DNA of 64,000 nt from Aridibacter sp965216195 (GCA_965216195.1 OZ244151.1:2046001-2110000); one strand, 5' to 3'; counted from the first letter of the stretch, positions 43,156 through 51,407 are shown. The notes: generated by a model not told the origin, from the letters alone. A program made the numbers and translations.

Positions 43156-43528
43156 CAAGATTCGCGTGCAATTCCTTACATATCTCCACCAATGCGTCCA
43201 TATTCAGAGGCTTTTCAAACACCTCATTTGCCCCCGCCTCAAACGCGCTTTCCGCTAATTCAGGCTTGTAATATCCGGTCATCAAAAAGAAGGGAGTAGC
43301 CCTATCCGTTTTTCGGATTTCTTTGAGAATTGTGATCCCGTTTGTGGTTGGAAGTTTGTAGTCACACAAAACCACATCGGGCATCTTCGCCGCAAAATTC
43401 TCAAAAACAGTTTCTCCATCCGCAAACGTTGCGACCTCAAATTCATGCTTCGCAAACACAACCCTCAGCCCGCGACGCAAAACGTCGTCGTCTTCAATAA
43501 TCGCTATGCTCTTTAGGTTTTCAGACAT
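43139..43528 (-). CDS. Single-domain response regulator
   Basis: 129 residues, a lone CheY-like receiver. Acidic pocket EDDD (12-15), phospho-acceptor D56 (VVLCDYKLPTTNG), Thr in FFLMTGYY and the conserved Lys in FEKPLN. There is no output domain, so it probably acts by protein contacts or as part of a phosphorelay. The final residues (SAAD and stop) are encoded by a dispersed 25-bp repeat, so the C-terminus may have been altered by repeat insertion. It is isolated from the kinase operon by a 400-bp gap and followed upstream by a REP doublet. Confidence 0.9.
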   Translation of the reverse strand: MSENLKSIAIIEDDDVLRRGLRVVFAKHEFEVATFADGETVFENFAAKMPDVVLCDYKLPTTNGITILKEIRKTDRATPFFLMTGYYKPELAESAFEAGANEVFEKPLNMDALVEICKELHANLDSAAD

Positions 43529-43538
43529 TTTTTCAACA

Positions 43539-43630
43539 GGTCAGAACCGCACTGCGTAAGCAGTCGGGTTCTACTTAATGCTATGAATTCATTGTCTTAA
43601 CCCAGTCGCTAACACTCCCGGTTCTGACCG
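43539..43630. repeat. REP doublet (REPIN-like inverted pair)
   Basis: Two inverted copies of a REP-like element. GGTCAGAACCG at 43539-43549 pairs perfectly with CGGTTCTGACC at 43620-43630, and the next bases are also related (..TGCGTAAGCAGTCGGGTT against ..GTGTTAGCGACTGGGTT). The left copy has its own small stem, ACTGC-gtaa-GCAGT. The whole could fold as one long hairpin. Confidence 0.8.
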
Positions 43631-43757
43631 ATATGTTGTTTCAGGCCATGCTTCGCAAAAACAACTCTCAGCCCGCGACGGCTTGCATCATCGTCCTAAC
43701 AATTACGACGAATCTGGTTGTTCACCGTTTGTCAACAGACTCAATCTCTATCGAACA

Positions 43758-44405
43758 CTATCGTCCGCACCGCCGTTTATTCACCACTTTTCCACCACAA
43801 CGACACTCGTAATGTGATACTCCGAAAAGCGTTGAAGACCTTGCCCAAACACATCTATCTTTAGTCTTCGGATCCTGTTCAGATTTTTTACACCCTGAAG
43901 TGTACCATCGAGCAGTAAATTTCTGATTCAGTTTTGAAGGGCGCGCCGAAATAGTAAACTCCAAATTTCTCTTCGGTTCATAGCGTTGCGTAAAACGCAG
44001 AGAGTTCCAAAAATAATAGGTGGCGCCACCGCTTTTGCTGGGTGCCGTACGCGAGCGTTTGCTGGAATTTATGACTGTCCATCTTCCATCTGTTCCAGTC
44101 CGTCGCCTAACTACGATCAAAAACGGAAAATCACTGCTCAACGAAAATCGATAAACGCCTTTCTGTTTAGACACAAGATAACGCCATGCCGCAATTTTTT
44201 CTCCCTTGGCAATAATGCCGCCCGCCGGCAGGCGTACGGTATCCTGAACGGTATTTTTTTGGTTGCAAAGCAATAGTCTAGTTCGCACGGTTGAAACCGT
44301 CTGAACCTTTGTGATCTTTCGTTGTCCGTTTACAAGAGTGGGCGATATCAAAATCGCAATACAAAATGCACCAAGGATTTTTTTCAAAAACAATGATTGC
44401 CTCAT
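43758..44405 (-). CDS. Secreted protein of unknown family, Cys-rich C-terminus
   Basis: 215 residues with a signal peptide (LLKKILGAF-type: LFLKKILGAFCIAILISPTL, cleavage near VNG-Q). The mature part is basic and beta-like (GVYRFSLSSDFPFLIVVRRR, GATYYFWNSLRFTQRY), with no family I recognise. The last 45 residues carry five cysteines (SGCKK, DRCVW, HYECRCGG, RRCGR). Its ATG overlaps the stop of the 71-residue gene by 4 nt (ATGA), so the two are coupled. It is the last gene of the operon headed by the PqqD-Tat-Cys fusion. Confidence 0.6.
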   Translation of the reverse strand: MRQSLFLKKILGAFCIAILISPTLVNGQRKITKVQTVSTVRTRLLLCNQKNTVQDTVRLPAGGIIAKGEKIAAWRYLVSKQKGVYRFSLSSDFPFLIVVRRRTGTDGRWTVINSSKRSRTAPSKSGGATYYFWNSLRFTQRYEPKRNLEFTISARPSKLNQKFTARWYTSGCKKSEQDPKTKDRCVWARSSTLFGVSHYECRCGGKVVNKRRCGR

Positions 44406-44617
44406 TCATTCCTCCTTCCTCTAAGATTATTTGTACGTAAGCAAAAATTTCTGGTCGTCCCTGTCTCAAATTCCACAAAGAACCTTTCACCCGAAGAACG
44501 AATCTCACCAGATCCGCCACGCAATACAATCTCCGTAATGTCGATTTCCAAATCTTCCGGCTTTTCGTGCATAGCGTCAGTTTCCAATAAAACTGCTTGG
44601 CTTGGCTTAAGCCTCAC
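44402..44617 (-). CDS. Small protein of unknown function
   Basis: 71 residues (MRLKPSQAVLLETDAMHEKP...), with no signal peptide and no recognised domain. The charge is mixed (EDLEIDITEIVLRGGSGEIR). It overlaps its upstream neighbour by 11 nt and its downstream neighbour by 4 nt, which is the main reason to believe it. The opposite-strand frame of similar length looks like its shadow. Confidence 0.5.
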   Translation of the reverse strand: MRLKPSQAVLLETDAMHEKPEDLEIDITEIVLRGGSGEIRSSGERFFVEFETGTTRNFCLRTNNLRGRRNE

Positions 44618-44825
44618 TGTCCGCTCGCGCCTTTCGAGGTTTTGTTGAGTATGCTTCTTGAGGTAACTCCGTGATATTTCGAAATTTTCTATCCGGCTTT
44701 ATTTTGTAGATTACGGTTATAGGTTCCGGACTCAGATTTGTCACTTCCAAACAGTATACTGGTGTGCAGTCTGTCAGTAAAAACGCAGACAAGATAATCG
44801 CCGTAATTTGTACTTTTGTCACCAT
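44607..44825 (-). CDS. Small exported protein, possibly a lipoprotein
   Basis: 72 residues. N-terminal hydrophobic segment VQITAIILSAFLLTDC, with Cys20 in a weak lipobox (Asp at -1 is atypical). The mature part (LEVTNLSPEPITVIYKIKPD) is short and strand-like. Second gene of the operon, 30 nt after the PqqD fusion and overlapping the next gene by 11 nt. No family recognised. Confidence 0.5.
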   Translation of the reverse strand: MVTKVQITAIILSAFLLTDCTPVYCLEVTNLSPEPITVIYKIKPDRKFRNITELPQEAYSTKPRKARADSEA

Positions 44826-44855
44826 TGTTTTATTGAATAGCGTTCTGTTTCCGCC

Positions 44856-45503
44856 TCAATCACATATACAATTAACGCCCGGAGTTCCTGGAGGATTCGC
44901 AACAGCGGTCGCTGAGCCGCTACAACAGTCAGCCTGACCCTCAGCTATGCAATTGAAAGGAACTCCGACTACTCCTGCATTTGCACCTGGGGGGAAATTC
45001 TGCGTTGACGTTGGGGAACAACAAGTCATTCCGAAGAAACCATTTACACAATTTCCCGAGGCGCACTCTGGATCCATCGTACATACTGAATGCAACGGCA
45101 GGAGGGGCGCAGACTGCGCCATGTTGGCAGAAGGAGCCACTAGTGATGAGACCATCGGCAGCGCTACGACCGAAGCAAATCCTACTTTTCTTATCACTTC
45201 CCTTCTCGACATACTGCCAAAACTGTCATTAGAAGCAGCAACGTTTTCCAAAAGCTCTTCTCTAACAAATTGATCGAGTGCGAGCCATACAAACTCCTCG
45301 CTGATTAGCGTTTTCAGACGGACGCTCATCTCATTGCTTATCTCGGCGGCGTCACGCGTTCCGTCGCACAACTCATAAACAAGCGCTGATGTCTCGTTTA
45401 AGCAATATGCCTTATTAGTTTTCAGGTCGTAAATCAACGTCTCGTCGTTTACTTCCTGAACTACAATGTTGTTTTTCCTTGCAATAGGGGCTGTTCCCTT
45501 CAT
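44856..45503 (-). CDS. PqqD-like (RRE) domain fused to Tat-type signal and Cys-rich C-terminus
   Basis: 215 residues, start ATG at 45503 with AGGAGA about 10 nt upstream. Residues 1-88 match the PqqD family (YDLKTNKAYCLNETSALVYE, LCDGTRDAAEIS), the fold of RiPP recognition elements. Residues 99-124 look like an internal Tat or Sec signal (SRREVIRKVGFASVVALPMV). Residues 141-214 carry ten cysteines (C141, 147, 152, 161, 162, 185, 193, 194, 212, 214) in patterns such as ECASGNCVNGFFGMTCC. Proteins with this order occur in Acidobacteria and relatives, without an established function. I infer a cytoplasmic leader-like domain that could bind a partner before export of a disulfide-rich tail. It heads a four-gene operon. 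Confidence 0.75.
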   Translation of the reverse strand: MKGTAPIARKNNIVVQEVNDETLIYDLKTNKAYCLNETSALVYELCDGTRDAAEISNEMSVRLKTLISEEFVWLALDQFVREELLENVAASNDSFGSMSRREVIRKVGFASVVALPMVSSLVAPSANMAQSAPLLPLHSVCTMDPECASGNCVNGFFGMTCCSPTSTQNFPPGANAGVVGVPFNCIAEGQADCCSGSATAVANPPGTPGVNCICD

Positions 45504-46029
45504 AGAAGAAGTTCTCCTTTCTGGTTTTTTTGTGAAAATACTTTCTTAAGGAGAGAGCAAATGGCGTGCCGTCATGTAAGTCATTGTATTTATTGAGCTT
45601 ATGCTTTTTGGTGTATTTTTTGTGGTGTAAAGCAAACGCGACACTATTTGCTTGGTTTGAACGTAAATCATTGTGAAATATGAAGTTATATCGTGTGTGT
45701 CGATTTCGAGACAGTGTGGTGGAACGCGGACACTCTTGTCCGCATAACGCACCCGCACATGCAGGTGCTACTGACAAGCCTTCGCTTCGCTCACGGGCGA
45801 GGACAAGCCATCGCCCCAACAAACTCCTTCGCGTTGATTCGCGGAGTGAATCCCGTCAACTCACACACTTACTTCGTGCGTGTTTCTGCATTTTCGTGTA
45901 TTTCGTGGGAACAATCTTCCGAGTTAAACTCATTTGTAGTAAAATAAGTTCAACCGATTTCGGACAGATTTTTTGCACCAAATCACATCTTAATAACGGT
46001 TTTTGGTTTTGTTTTAGAAAAGGAGAGAG
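45504..46029. other. Non-coding region with dispersed repeat, divergent promoters
   Basis: 526 bp. Near 45510-45700 lies the likely promoter and leader of the PqqD operon (minus). Copy B of the dispersed repeat covers 45721-45893. The remaining 45894-46029 is the leader of the Bax-inhibitor-like gene with AGGAGAG before its ATG. Minus-strand frames through the repeat are not genes. Confidence 0.55.
45721..45893 (+). repeat. Dispersed repeat copy B
   Basis: It begins GGAACGCGGACACTCTTGTC followed by CGCA, where GCGGACA-ctct-TGTCCGC is a perfect hairpin. It continues through the GGGCGAGGACAAGCC block and ends in the ACACACTTACTTCGTGCGTG block. Same orientation as copy A at 42928-43083; together they bracket the response-regulator and PqqD-operon module. 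Confidence 0.75.
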
Positions 46030-46743
46030 ATGAACGACACAACTTATCAACAAGCGCCGCAAGGAATGGCATCAAACGCACTTCCGGCTGAGCGCGCTTC
46101 GTTTATTCGTAAGACATACGCCCATTTGGCGATTGCCGTGGCTGCTTTTGCGGTACTCGCGGGAATGCTACTGCAGACACCTACAGCCCAAACGCTCGCA
46201 ATAAATATGACGGGCGGCTACCGTTGGCTGGTTGTTCTGGCCGCGTTTATGGGTGTTTCCTGGTTGGCACACTATTTGGCTGAGTCGGGCGCATCACGAG
46301 CCGTCCAGTATGCAGGCTTGTCGCTTTATGTGGTTGCGTTTTCAATACTTTCGCTTCCGCTATTGTTTACGGCAGCTGTTATGTCTGGCGGCGATTTTTC
46401 GATCTTTGCAAAAGCGGGAGTCGTTACGCTTGGATTGTTTCTCGGCTTAACATCCGTCGTATTTCTGACAGGGAAAGATTTTTCGTTCCTTGGTCCAATC
46501 CTCGGAATAGCGGGTTTTGTCGCGCTCGGGTTTATCGTTTCGGGAATCGTCTTTGGATTTACGCTTGGAAATATCTTCGCGTTCGCGATGGTTGCCTTTG
46601 CCGGCGGAGCTATTCTTTACGAAACGTCAAATCTGCTGCACCGTTATCGAACTGATCAGTACGTAGCGGCGTCGCTTGGTTTGTTTGCCAGCGTCGCATT
46701 GCTGTTCTGGTATATCTTGCGCATCTTTATGGGGCGCGATTAA
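46030..46743 (+). CDS. Bax inhibitor-1/YccA family membrane protein
   Basis: 237 residues with seven predicted transmembrane helices and the family C-terminal pattern (FAFAMVAFAGGAILYETSNL, ASLGLFASVALLFWYILRIF). The N-terminus is soluble (MNDTTYQQAPQGMASN). Bacterial members include YccA, an FtsH modulator in E. coli, and BsYetJ, a pH-sensitive calcium leak channel; the specific role here is unknown. AGGAGAG precedes the ATG. Monocistronic, followed by a terminator. Confidence 0.9.
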   Translation: MNDTTYQQAPQGMASNALPAERASFIRKTYAHLAIAVAAFAVLAGMLLQTPTAQTLAINMTGGYRWLVVLAAFMGVSWLAHYLAESGASRAVQYAGLSLYVVAFSILSLPLLFTAAVMSGGDFSIFAKAGVVTLGLFLGLTSVVFLTGKDFSFLGPILGIAGFVALGFIVSGIVFGFTLGNIFAFAMVAFAGGAILYETSNLLHRYRTDQYVAASLGLFASVALLFWYILRIFMGRD

Positions 46744-46765
46744 ATTAGTTAGTAATCGAAAGAGA

Positions 46766-46792
46766 AAGAGGCCGTCTCAAAGGCGGCCTCTT
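46766..46792. terminator. Bidirectional terminator-like hairpin
   Basis: AAGAGGCCG, loop, CGGCCTCTT (nine pairs, positions 46766-46774 and 46784-46792), followed by CGCGTTTT on the plus strand and a pyrimidine-rich TCTCTTTC on the minus strand. Lies between the converging Bax-inhibitor-like and TldE-like genes. Confidence 0.7.
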
Positions 46793-46921
46793 CGCGTTTT
46801 CGATGAATTGGGTCAGAGATATAACGGACTACTTCTTGTTTAGCCACGTGCTTTTGAGCTCTTGGATTATAGAGAAGAAAAACCCATTTTGCTCTTTTTA
46901 ACTTGCAATCAAAAACCCAGG

Positions 46922-48559
46922 CTACTTATCAAAATAAGGATGCTTCAAATACTTCGGCTTTTCCTTTCTCTGTCTGCTTTTCTTAAGCTGAATCTCGTCA
47001 AGAATAACCGACGGCGCTACTATGCTCGCGGGCGTCCCGTTTCCGTTATAGCTCGAATTGATCAAAAAGTTAAAAGGGTACGTTTTTTCACCCGCAGCGA
47101 TGATGTTTCTGAGTTCGCGAATACTGAGCTGCGATACGCTTGCATCCCTGTATAACTCCTCTCGCCCGTCCTTTACGTAAACCTTGTAAACCAAGACGGA
47201 CGTGCCACCTGTAAAAGAACTATATGTAGCGTTGTTTTCGCGGAACATTACGCCATATTCCAGCCCTAAATCTTTACATTCATCGATAAGTCTTTGCTTT
47301 AATTCGGCAAGGGTTTTTCCTTCTCGCGCCGTAATCAAAAGGTTACTGATTGAAGCCCCCGAGCCTCGGAATCCACTTCCCCGCGCGCGCCCGTTAGACC
47401 GTTTGACTTCCTTAAGTGGTCTACGCGTTGTCAAAAGCGTTTTAAGAATTCCGTTTTCGATTAGCTTCACAGGCTTTGCAGGTACGCCTTCATCATCAAT
47501 CTTATAATTCCCCGCAAGTTCGAATTCGCCAAACTTCGTTTTCGTTGGGTCGTCAGCAACTGATAGAAACGTCGGTAAAACCTTACGCCCGATCCGATCC
47601 GCAAACTCACCGCCTGTAAGATTCGGTGTAAGGAGTTGGTGGAAGAGCTGGACAGCAGATCCTTCGGCAAACAGCGCGGGACCGATATAGGTTTCCTTAA
47701 ACGGCTTCGCCGCCTCATACTTCTTTAAATCTTTCACGAGTCCTTCAATCTCGCGACTAATTTCTTCCGTAGAAGGAACTTGGTCAAAACTCGTCGCAAA
47801 TATGTGTCGGTAATTATCAGTCGGATAACCCTCCGAACTTACGCCACGGGCGTGGATATCGTAGGTAATCAACAAACTCGGCTCGAGTACTCTCGTGCCT
47901 TCCGTGTTAACCAAATAGCGGTTTGCTTGTCTCACATAAAAATTCACAGAGGAATCCCGAAATTCAGGATACTGACGAAACATGGCTGACCAATCTCTGA
48001 CACGTTTCTCCCAAGCCTTTTTATCCACATCAAGCTTTAAGATTTTTCCAATCGAAACAACCGGTTTTTCCTTTGAAAATGACGGAACCCGATCTTCCTC
48101 ATCATCGGATGGATTGTCTTTTTTCTGTGCTTTCACCGCCTCAAACATATTAATCGCCTGCTTATACGAACGATCCGTTATAAACCAAACCGAGCGGCGT
48201 AAAGCGTTATAGTCACCATCTATCGGCATTGAAAAAGGCACTCTAAACGCGAATCCCCGGGCGTTATCGAGGTCGTAATCACCCACACGAACCTGTGTCA
48301 ATAGAATACGGTTTCGGCTTCTAACCGAGTTTCTAAGAGCACCAAATGATCCCTGTATTGCTAGCGAATCTACATCTTCTACGACATACTCGAGAAAGTA
48401 CGGTTTATCAAAAGTCTTAAACTTGAGGTCTTTCATCGCGCGAGTCATTTCGTCTTCGACGGCGCGCATGATCACATCCTTCGGCACCTGACTAAATGCT
48501 AAAGTCTGCAAACTCAAAACCAAAACAACAGAAAAAATGAAGTATCTTGTGGATTTCAT
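46922..48559 (-). CDS. Exported TldE/PmbA-like protein (inactive metallopeptidase homologue)
   Basis: 545 residues. A signal peptide is evident (MKSTRYFIFSVVLVLSLQTL, cleavage near AFS-Q). The body aligns by eye with the TldD/PmbA (peptidase U62) family: GSFGALRNSVRSRNRILLTQ, RVGDYDLDNARG, RPLKEVKRSNGRARGSGFRG. At the position of the catalytic HEXXXH it has FHQLLTPNLTG, so the Glu and second His are lost, as in TldE. The start ATG shares one base with the stop of the upstream TldD-like gene (TAATG), so they are coupled. I infer a heterodimer. The E. coli pair is cytoplasmic; export here is unusual. Confidence 0.8.
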   Translation of the reverse strand: MKSTRYFIFSVVLVLSLQTLAFSQVPKDVIMRAVEDEMTRAMKDLKFKTFDKPYFLEYVVEDVDSLAIQGSFGALRNSVRSRNRILLTQVRVGDYDLDNARGFAFRVPFSMPIDGDYNALRRSVWFITDRSYKQAINMFEAVKAQKKDNPSDDEEDRVPSFSKEKPVVSIGKILKLDVDKKAWEKRVRDWSAMFRQYPEFRDSSVNFYVRQANRYLVNTEGTRVLEPSLLITYDIHARGVSSEGYPTDNYRHIFATSFDQVPSTEEISREIEGLVKDLKKYEAAKPFKETYIGPALFAEGSAVQLFHQLLTPNLTGGEFADRIGRKVLPTFLSVADDPTKTKFGEFELAGNYKIDDEGVPAKPVKLIENGILKTLLTTRRPLKEVKRSNGRARGSGFRGSGASISNLLITAREGKTLAELKQRLIDECKDLGLEYGVMFRENNATYSSFTGGTSVLVYKVYVKDGREELYRDASVSQLSIRELRNIIAAGEKTYPFNFLINSSYNGNGTPASIVAPSVILDEIQLKKSRQRKEKPKYLKHPYFDK

Positions 48560-50259
48560 TATTGCGTTACCCCCTTCCAGTCTTCCGCGTCAACTCCCGG
48601 CGGAGGCAAAATCGGCGGCGACTCCCTCGATTTAACTTTTTTCTGAACCTCGATCTGACTCACGAGAATACCTGGCGAAATCGCCGAAACTGGAACCCAG
48701 CCGCTTTCCGCACCACACATTCCGTTGAAAACCTGAGGTGAATCGTCTGCAGCTATAATCTTGCTGAAAACCGTCAGCGGCGTACCGATCAAATCCAGAC
48801 CACGAACTAACTCATCAGGTCGGCCATCAGGATAAACTTTATAAACCATAATCGGAGTTACCTGAAACGCCTGCGTCGAGAACCTGGAAGTATTTGTAAA
48901 CCCACCGGATATGTCGTCAAAAAAGAGGCCAAACGGCTTACCCTGCTTTTTGATCTCCTCAATCAACATCGCTCTAAGTTTTGCTTTCTTAAATGTCTTG
49001 GTAGATTGAATAATTAAGTTTCCTTGTCTGCTTACAGCACCTCTTCCAGGCTGCGCGCGACCATGACCATTGGATTTATCTACCCCCTCTACTGGTGAGC
49101 GACTCATCAAAAATGTTTTCAAAACTCCCTTTTGAACTAAAGGTACTCGCTGCGCTTTAACGCCTTCATCGTCGTAAACGTAGTGTCCACTCAAATCGAT
49201 CTTTCCAAACCTTTTAACGGTAGGATCGTCTAACACGGAGAAAAACGGCGGAAGCACTTTTTGATTGACTTTAGCTGTGAAGGTGTTTCCTTCATATTCC
49301 GACTTTTGTCGATGACCTTCGATTCTGTGGCCAAAAATTTCATGGAAAAATACGCCGCTTGCCCTGCCTGAAAGAATAGCGGGACCGGTAAACGGTTCCA
49401 TCGTTGGCGCTTCGCGCAGCGCCATCAAATCTTTCGCAACCTTCTCAACCGTCTCCAAAACCTTCGCATCATCCGGTAAACCATTTACCGTCGGAGATTC
49501 AAACGATTCAAAACGAAACAAGTCCATTCCATCTGATGCTTTAGTTACTGCGTAAATTGTTATTCGAAGCTGGGAAGTACCGTGTCTAAGCGAGGCCCCT
49601 TCAGTACTTACAAAATATTTGTTGACGGTCTCCGCCGAAAGTCCTACTGAAGATATGTAGATCAAAGGGTATTTCTTAAACACCTTCGAAAATTTCCGGA
49701 TTTTGTTCTCCCATATTTCCTTATTTAGCTTTATGCTGGCAAACTTTTCGTTACCAACCGTCGGCTCTTCCCGCGAAAAATCTGCGGCATTAAATTCCTC
49801 CGCTACCGTCGTGGCTTTCTCCTGCTTAGCCTGGCGCAATTGTTCGACTGCTGATCGATAAAACCCATCCATCCGTAACCAAATCGCACTCCTGATCGCT
49901 GCGGCATCGTCTTCGATCGGCAGTTGAATCGTTCCGCTTCCAATTCCGCGCGTAAGCCTGGTGTTATCGAAGTCGTAATTTCCGACGCGAATGCTGGAGT
50001 CGAGTGTTCGACTACGGCGCGTGTTGTTTCCCTGCAAAGCACCATTTGAAGCACTGATATTAGTCAATTCCGAATCCGTGACTCGGTAGCTCAAAAAGTA
50101 CGGCGGCGGATCTGCCTTTGATTTGAGAACTGTAAACGTGCGATCCATTTCGTCCGTTATCGCCCGCATAACAACATTCTTCTGCGCAAAAAAATTGGTT
50201 TGAAAGATGCAAACCAAGATCGCAGTCAACCCGATTTTATAAAGCATTCTTTTTTTCAT
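48559..50259 (-). CDS. Exported TldD-like metallopeptidase
   Basis: 566 residues. The signal peptide is MLYKIGLTAILVCIFQTNFF with cleavage near FAQ-K. The TldD zinc motif HEXXXH is intact (FFHEIFGHRIEGH; H306, E307, H311), with the downstream TldD pattern LDDPTVKRFGKIDLSGHYVY and DDEGVKAQRVPLVQKGVLKT. In E. coli, TldD with TldE degrades unfolded peptides and removes the microcin B17 leader. Here a predicted periplasmic or surface location suggests a different substrate. The C-terminus is Pro-rich (RESPPILPPPG). It is first in a two-gene operon with the TldE-like partner. Confidence 0.85.
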   Translation of the reverse strand: MKKRMLYKIGLTAILVCIFQTNFFAQKNVVMRAITDEMDRTFTVLKSKADPPPYFLSYRVTDSELTNISASNGALQGNNTRRSRTLDSSIRVGNYDFDNTRLTRGIGSGTIQLPIEDDAAAIRSAIWLRMDGFYRSAVEQLRQAKQEKATTVAEEFNAADFSREEPTVGNEKFASIKLNKEIWENKIRKFSKVFKKYPLIYISSVGLSAETVNKYFVSTEGASLRHGTSQLRITIYAVTKASDGMDLFRFESFESPTVNGLPDDAKVLETVEKVAKDLMALREAPTMEPFTGPAILSGRASGVFFHEIFGHRIEGHRQKSEYEGNTFTAKVNQKVLPPFFSVLDDPTVKRFGKIDLSGHYVYDDEGVKAQRVPLVQKGVLKTFLMSRSPVEGVDKSNGHGRAQPGRGAVSRQGNLIIQSTKTFKKAKLRAMLIEEIKKQGKPFGLFFDDISGGFTNTSRFSTQAFQVTPIMVYKVYPDGRPDELVRGLDLIGTPLTVFSKIIAADDSPQVFNGMCGAESGWVPVSAISPGILVSQIEVQKKVKSRESPPILPPPGVDAEDWKGVTQ

Positions 50260-50369
50260 ATTATTTCTTGAGAATTAAATTCGAACTGAGCAACACTCCT
50301 ATTCCAATCCTAGGGTGGGCGCAAGCCATATATTTCTACCGATTATACAATACTAAGCAAGCGCCAGAT

Positions 50370-50621
50370 TTATATCTCCCCCGAATCCGCTGTGCTTTCC
50401 TCAAAAGCCTCGACAAGAGGATCACCCGAAGCATCCTTTATCAAGACCTCAATCCTTCGTTCTGCTTCCTCGAGATGCTTCTGACAATCACGAGATAAAC
50501 CGATCCCTTCTTCAAACAACTTCAAACTCTCCTCAAGCGAGAGCTCTCCATCTTCCAACTTAGAAACTATTTCCTCTAGTTTCTTTAACGAACCTTCAAA
50601 ATCCTTTCTTTTCTTGCTCAT
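50370..50621 (-). CDS. xseB: Exodeoxyribonuclease VII small subunit
   Basis: 83 residues: FEGSLKKLEEIVSKLEDGEL, SLEESLKLFEEGIGLSRDCQ, HLEEAERRIEVLIKD, the typical two-helix coiled coil of XseB. It forms the multi-subunit nuclease with XseA that degrades single-stranded DNA. It starts 2 nt after a membrane-protein gene that separates it from xseA. The acidic C-terminal tail is a little long. Confidence 0.94.
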   Translation of the reverse strand: MSKKRKDFEGSLKKLEEIVSKLEDGELSLEESLKLFEEGIGLSRDCQKHLEEAERRIEVLIKDASGDPLVEAFEESTADSGEI

Positions 50622-50623
50622 AT

Positions 50624-51403
50624 TTATCGCCAGATATCCTCAGCCTTGTCCACTATATCGCCCAAATTTGGTATCCCTATTTGTCGCCCTATATTATCAA
50701 TGCTTGTCTTGCTTCGCTGTTTTGTTAGAGCGATTACCTCCTGTCCTATTTTTCCAGCGATTTGACGGGCCAGCTTTTCATCACTAAACCTTACGATCTG
50801 CCACTTGTCTCCATTGCGCTTCATGGTCAAATCAAGCGGACGATCCTCGATTTTGCTAGTCACGCGAACCTGCTCCCCTTCATATTCAAATTCGAGATAA
50901 CGATCTGCCCCTAGAACCATTGCCCAAAACGGAATTTTCTCAAACGCCTCAGTCTTCGCCCGTAAGAGATTCGGAAGCTCTGCTCGAGCGCGTTTTTTTA
51001 CCATAGGAATAAATGGCGCGGCAATCCGGCTCGCTCGTTTAACTATTGTCGGAGCAACTCCGCGGCCATAAAGTTCGACTGCTTTGTCAATGATTTGCGG
51101 CACAAAATCGTCAACAACGGCATCCGTGTCGATCAGCTCATCGATAAGCTTTTGATCCTCGCGCCGGGCAGCTTCTACAAGGAGGGCAAGCGAATATTTC
51201 GGAGTAGTCTTCAGATGCCGCCAATAGAATAACCCCGTGATCGCGCTGACTAAAATAGCAAAACCCGCCACAATTGCGAAAACTTTGAGAACCTTGAAAA
51301 AGAAACTCCTTTCTCTTGGCTCCTGATAATCGCCAAATTCCGGCGCGGCGGCCCGTGCAGCGGAAGTTTGTTTTTCATCTAAGTCAATTACAATTTTCGA
51401 CAT
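50624..51403 (-). CDS. Membrane-anchored protein between xseA and xseB, DUF2939-like
   Basis: 259 residues from the ATG at 51403 (MSKIVIDLDEKQTSAARAAA). The N-terminal about 38 residues are cytoplasmic; there is one transmembrane helix (about 40-62, VLKVFAIVAGFAILVSAITG); the rest is exposed. The pattern of YSLALLVEAARREDQKLIDE, then LMKRNGDKWQIVRFSDEKLA-like sequence resembles DUF2939-type proteins; this assignment is by eye and weak. It lies 4 nt after xseA and 2 nt before xseB, so it is co-transcribed with exonuclease VII. Any link to DNA repair is unproven. Confidence 0.6.
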   Translation of the reverse strand: MSKIVIDLDEKQTSAARAAAPEFGDYQEPRERSFFFKVLKVFAIVAGFAILVSAITGLFYWRHLKTTPKYSLALLVEAARREDQKLIDELIDTDAVVDDFVPQIIDKAVELYGRGVAPTIVKRASRIAAPFIPMVKKRARAELPNLLRAKTEAFEKIPFWAMVLGADRYLEFEYEGEQVRVTSKIEDRPLDLTMKRNGDKWQIVRFSDEKLARQIAGKIGQEVIALTKQRSKTSIDNIGRQIGIPNLGDIVDKAEDIWR

Positions 51404-51407
51404 CAAA

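Noticed and set aside
44397..44648. 83-residue plus-strand frame opposite the small operon genes
   Set aside because: It overlaps a minus-strand gene whose overlaps with both neighbours fit an operon.
45415..45822. 135-residue minus-strand frame upstream of the PqqD gene
   Set aside because: It runs through the dispersed repeat and overlaps the PqqD start in another frame; no ribosome binding site or family features.
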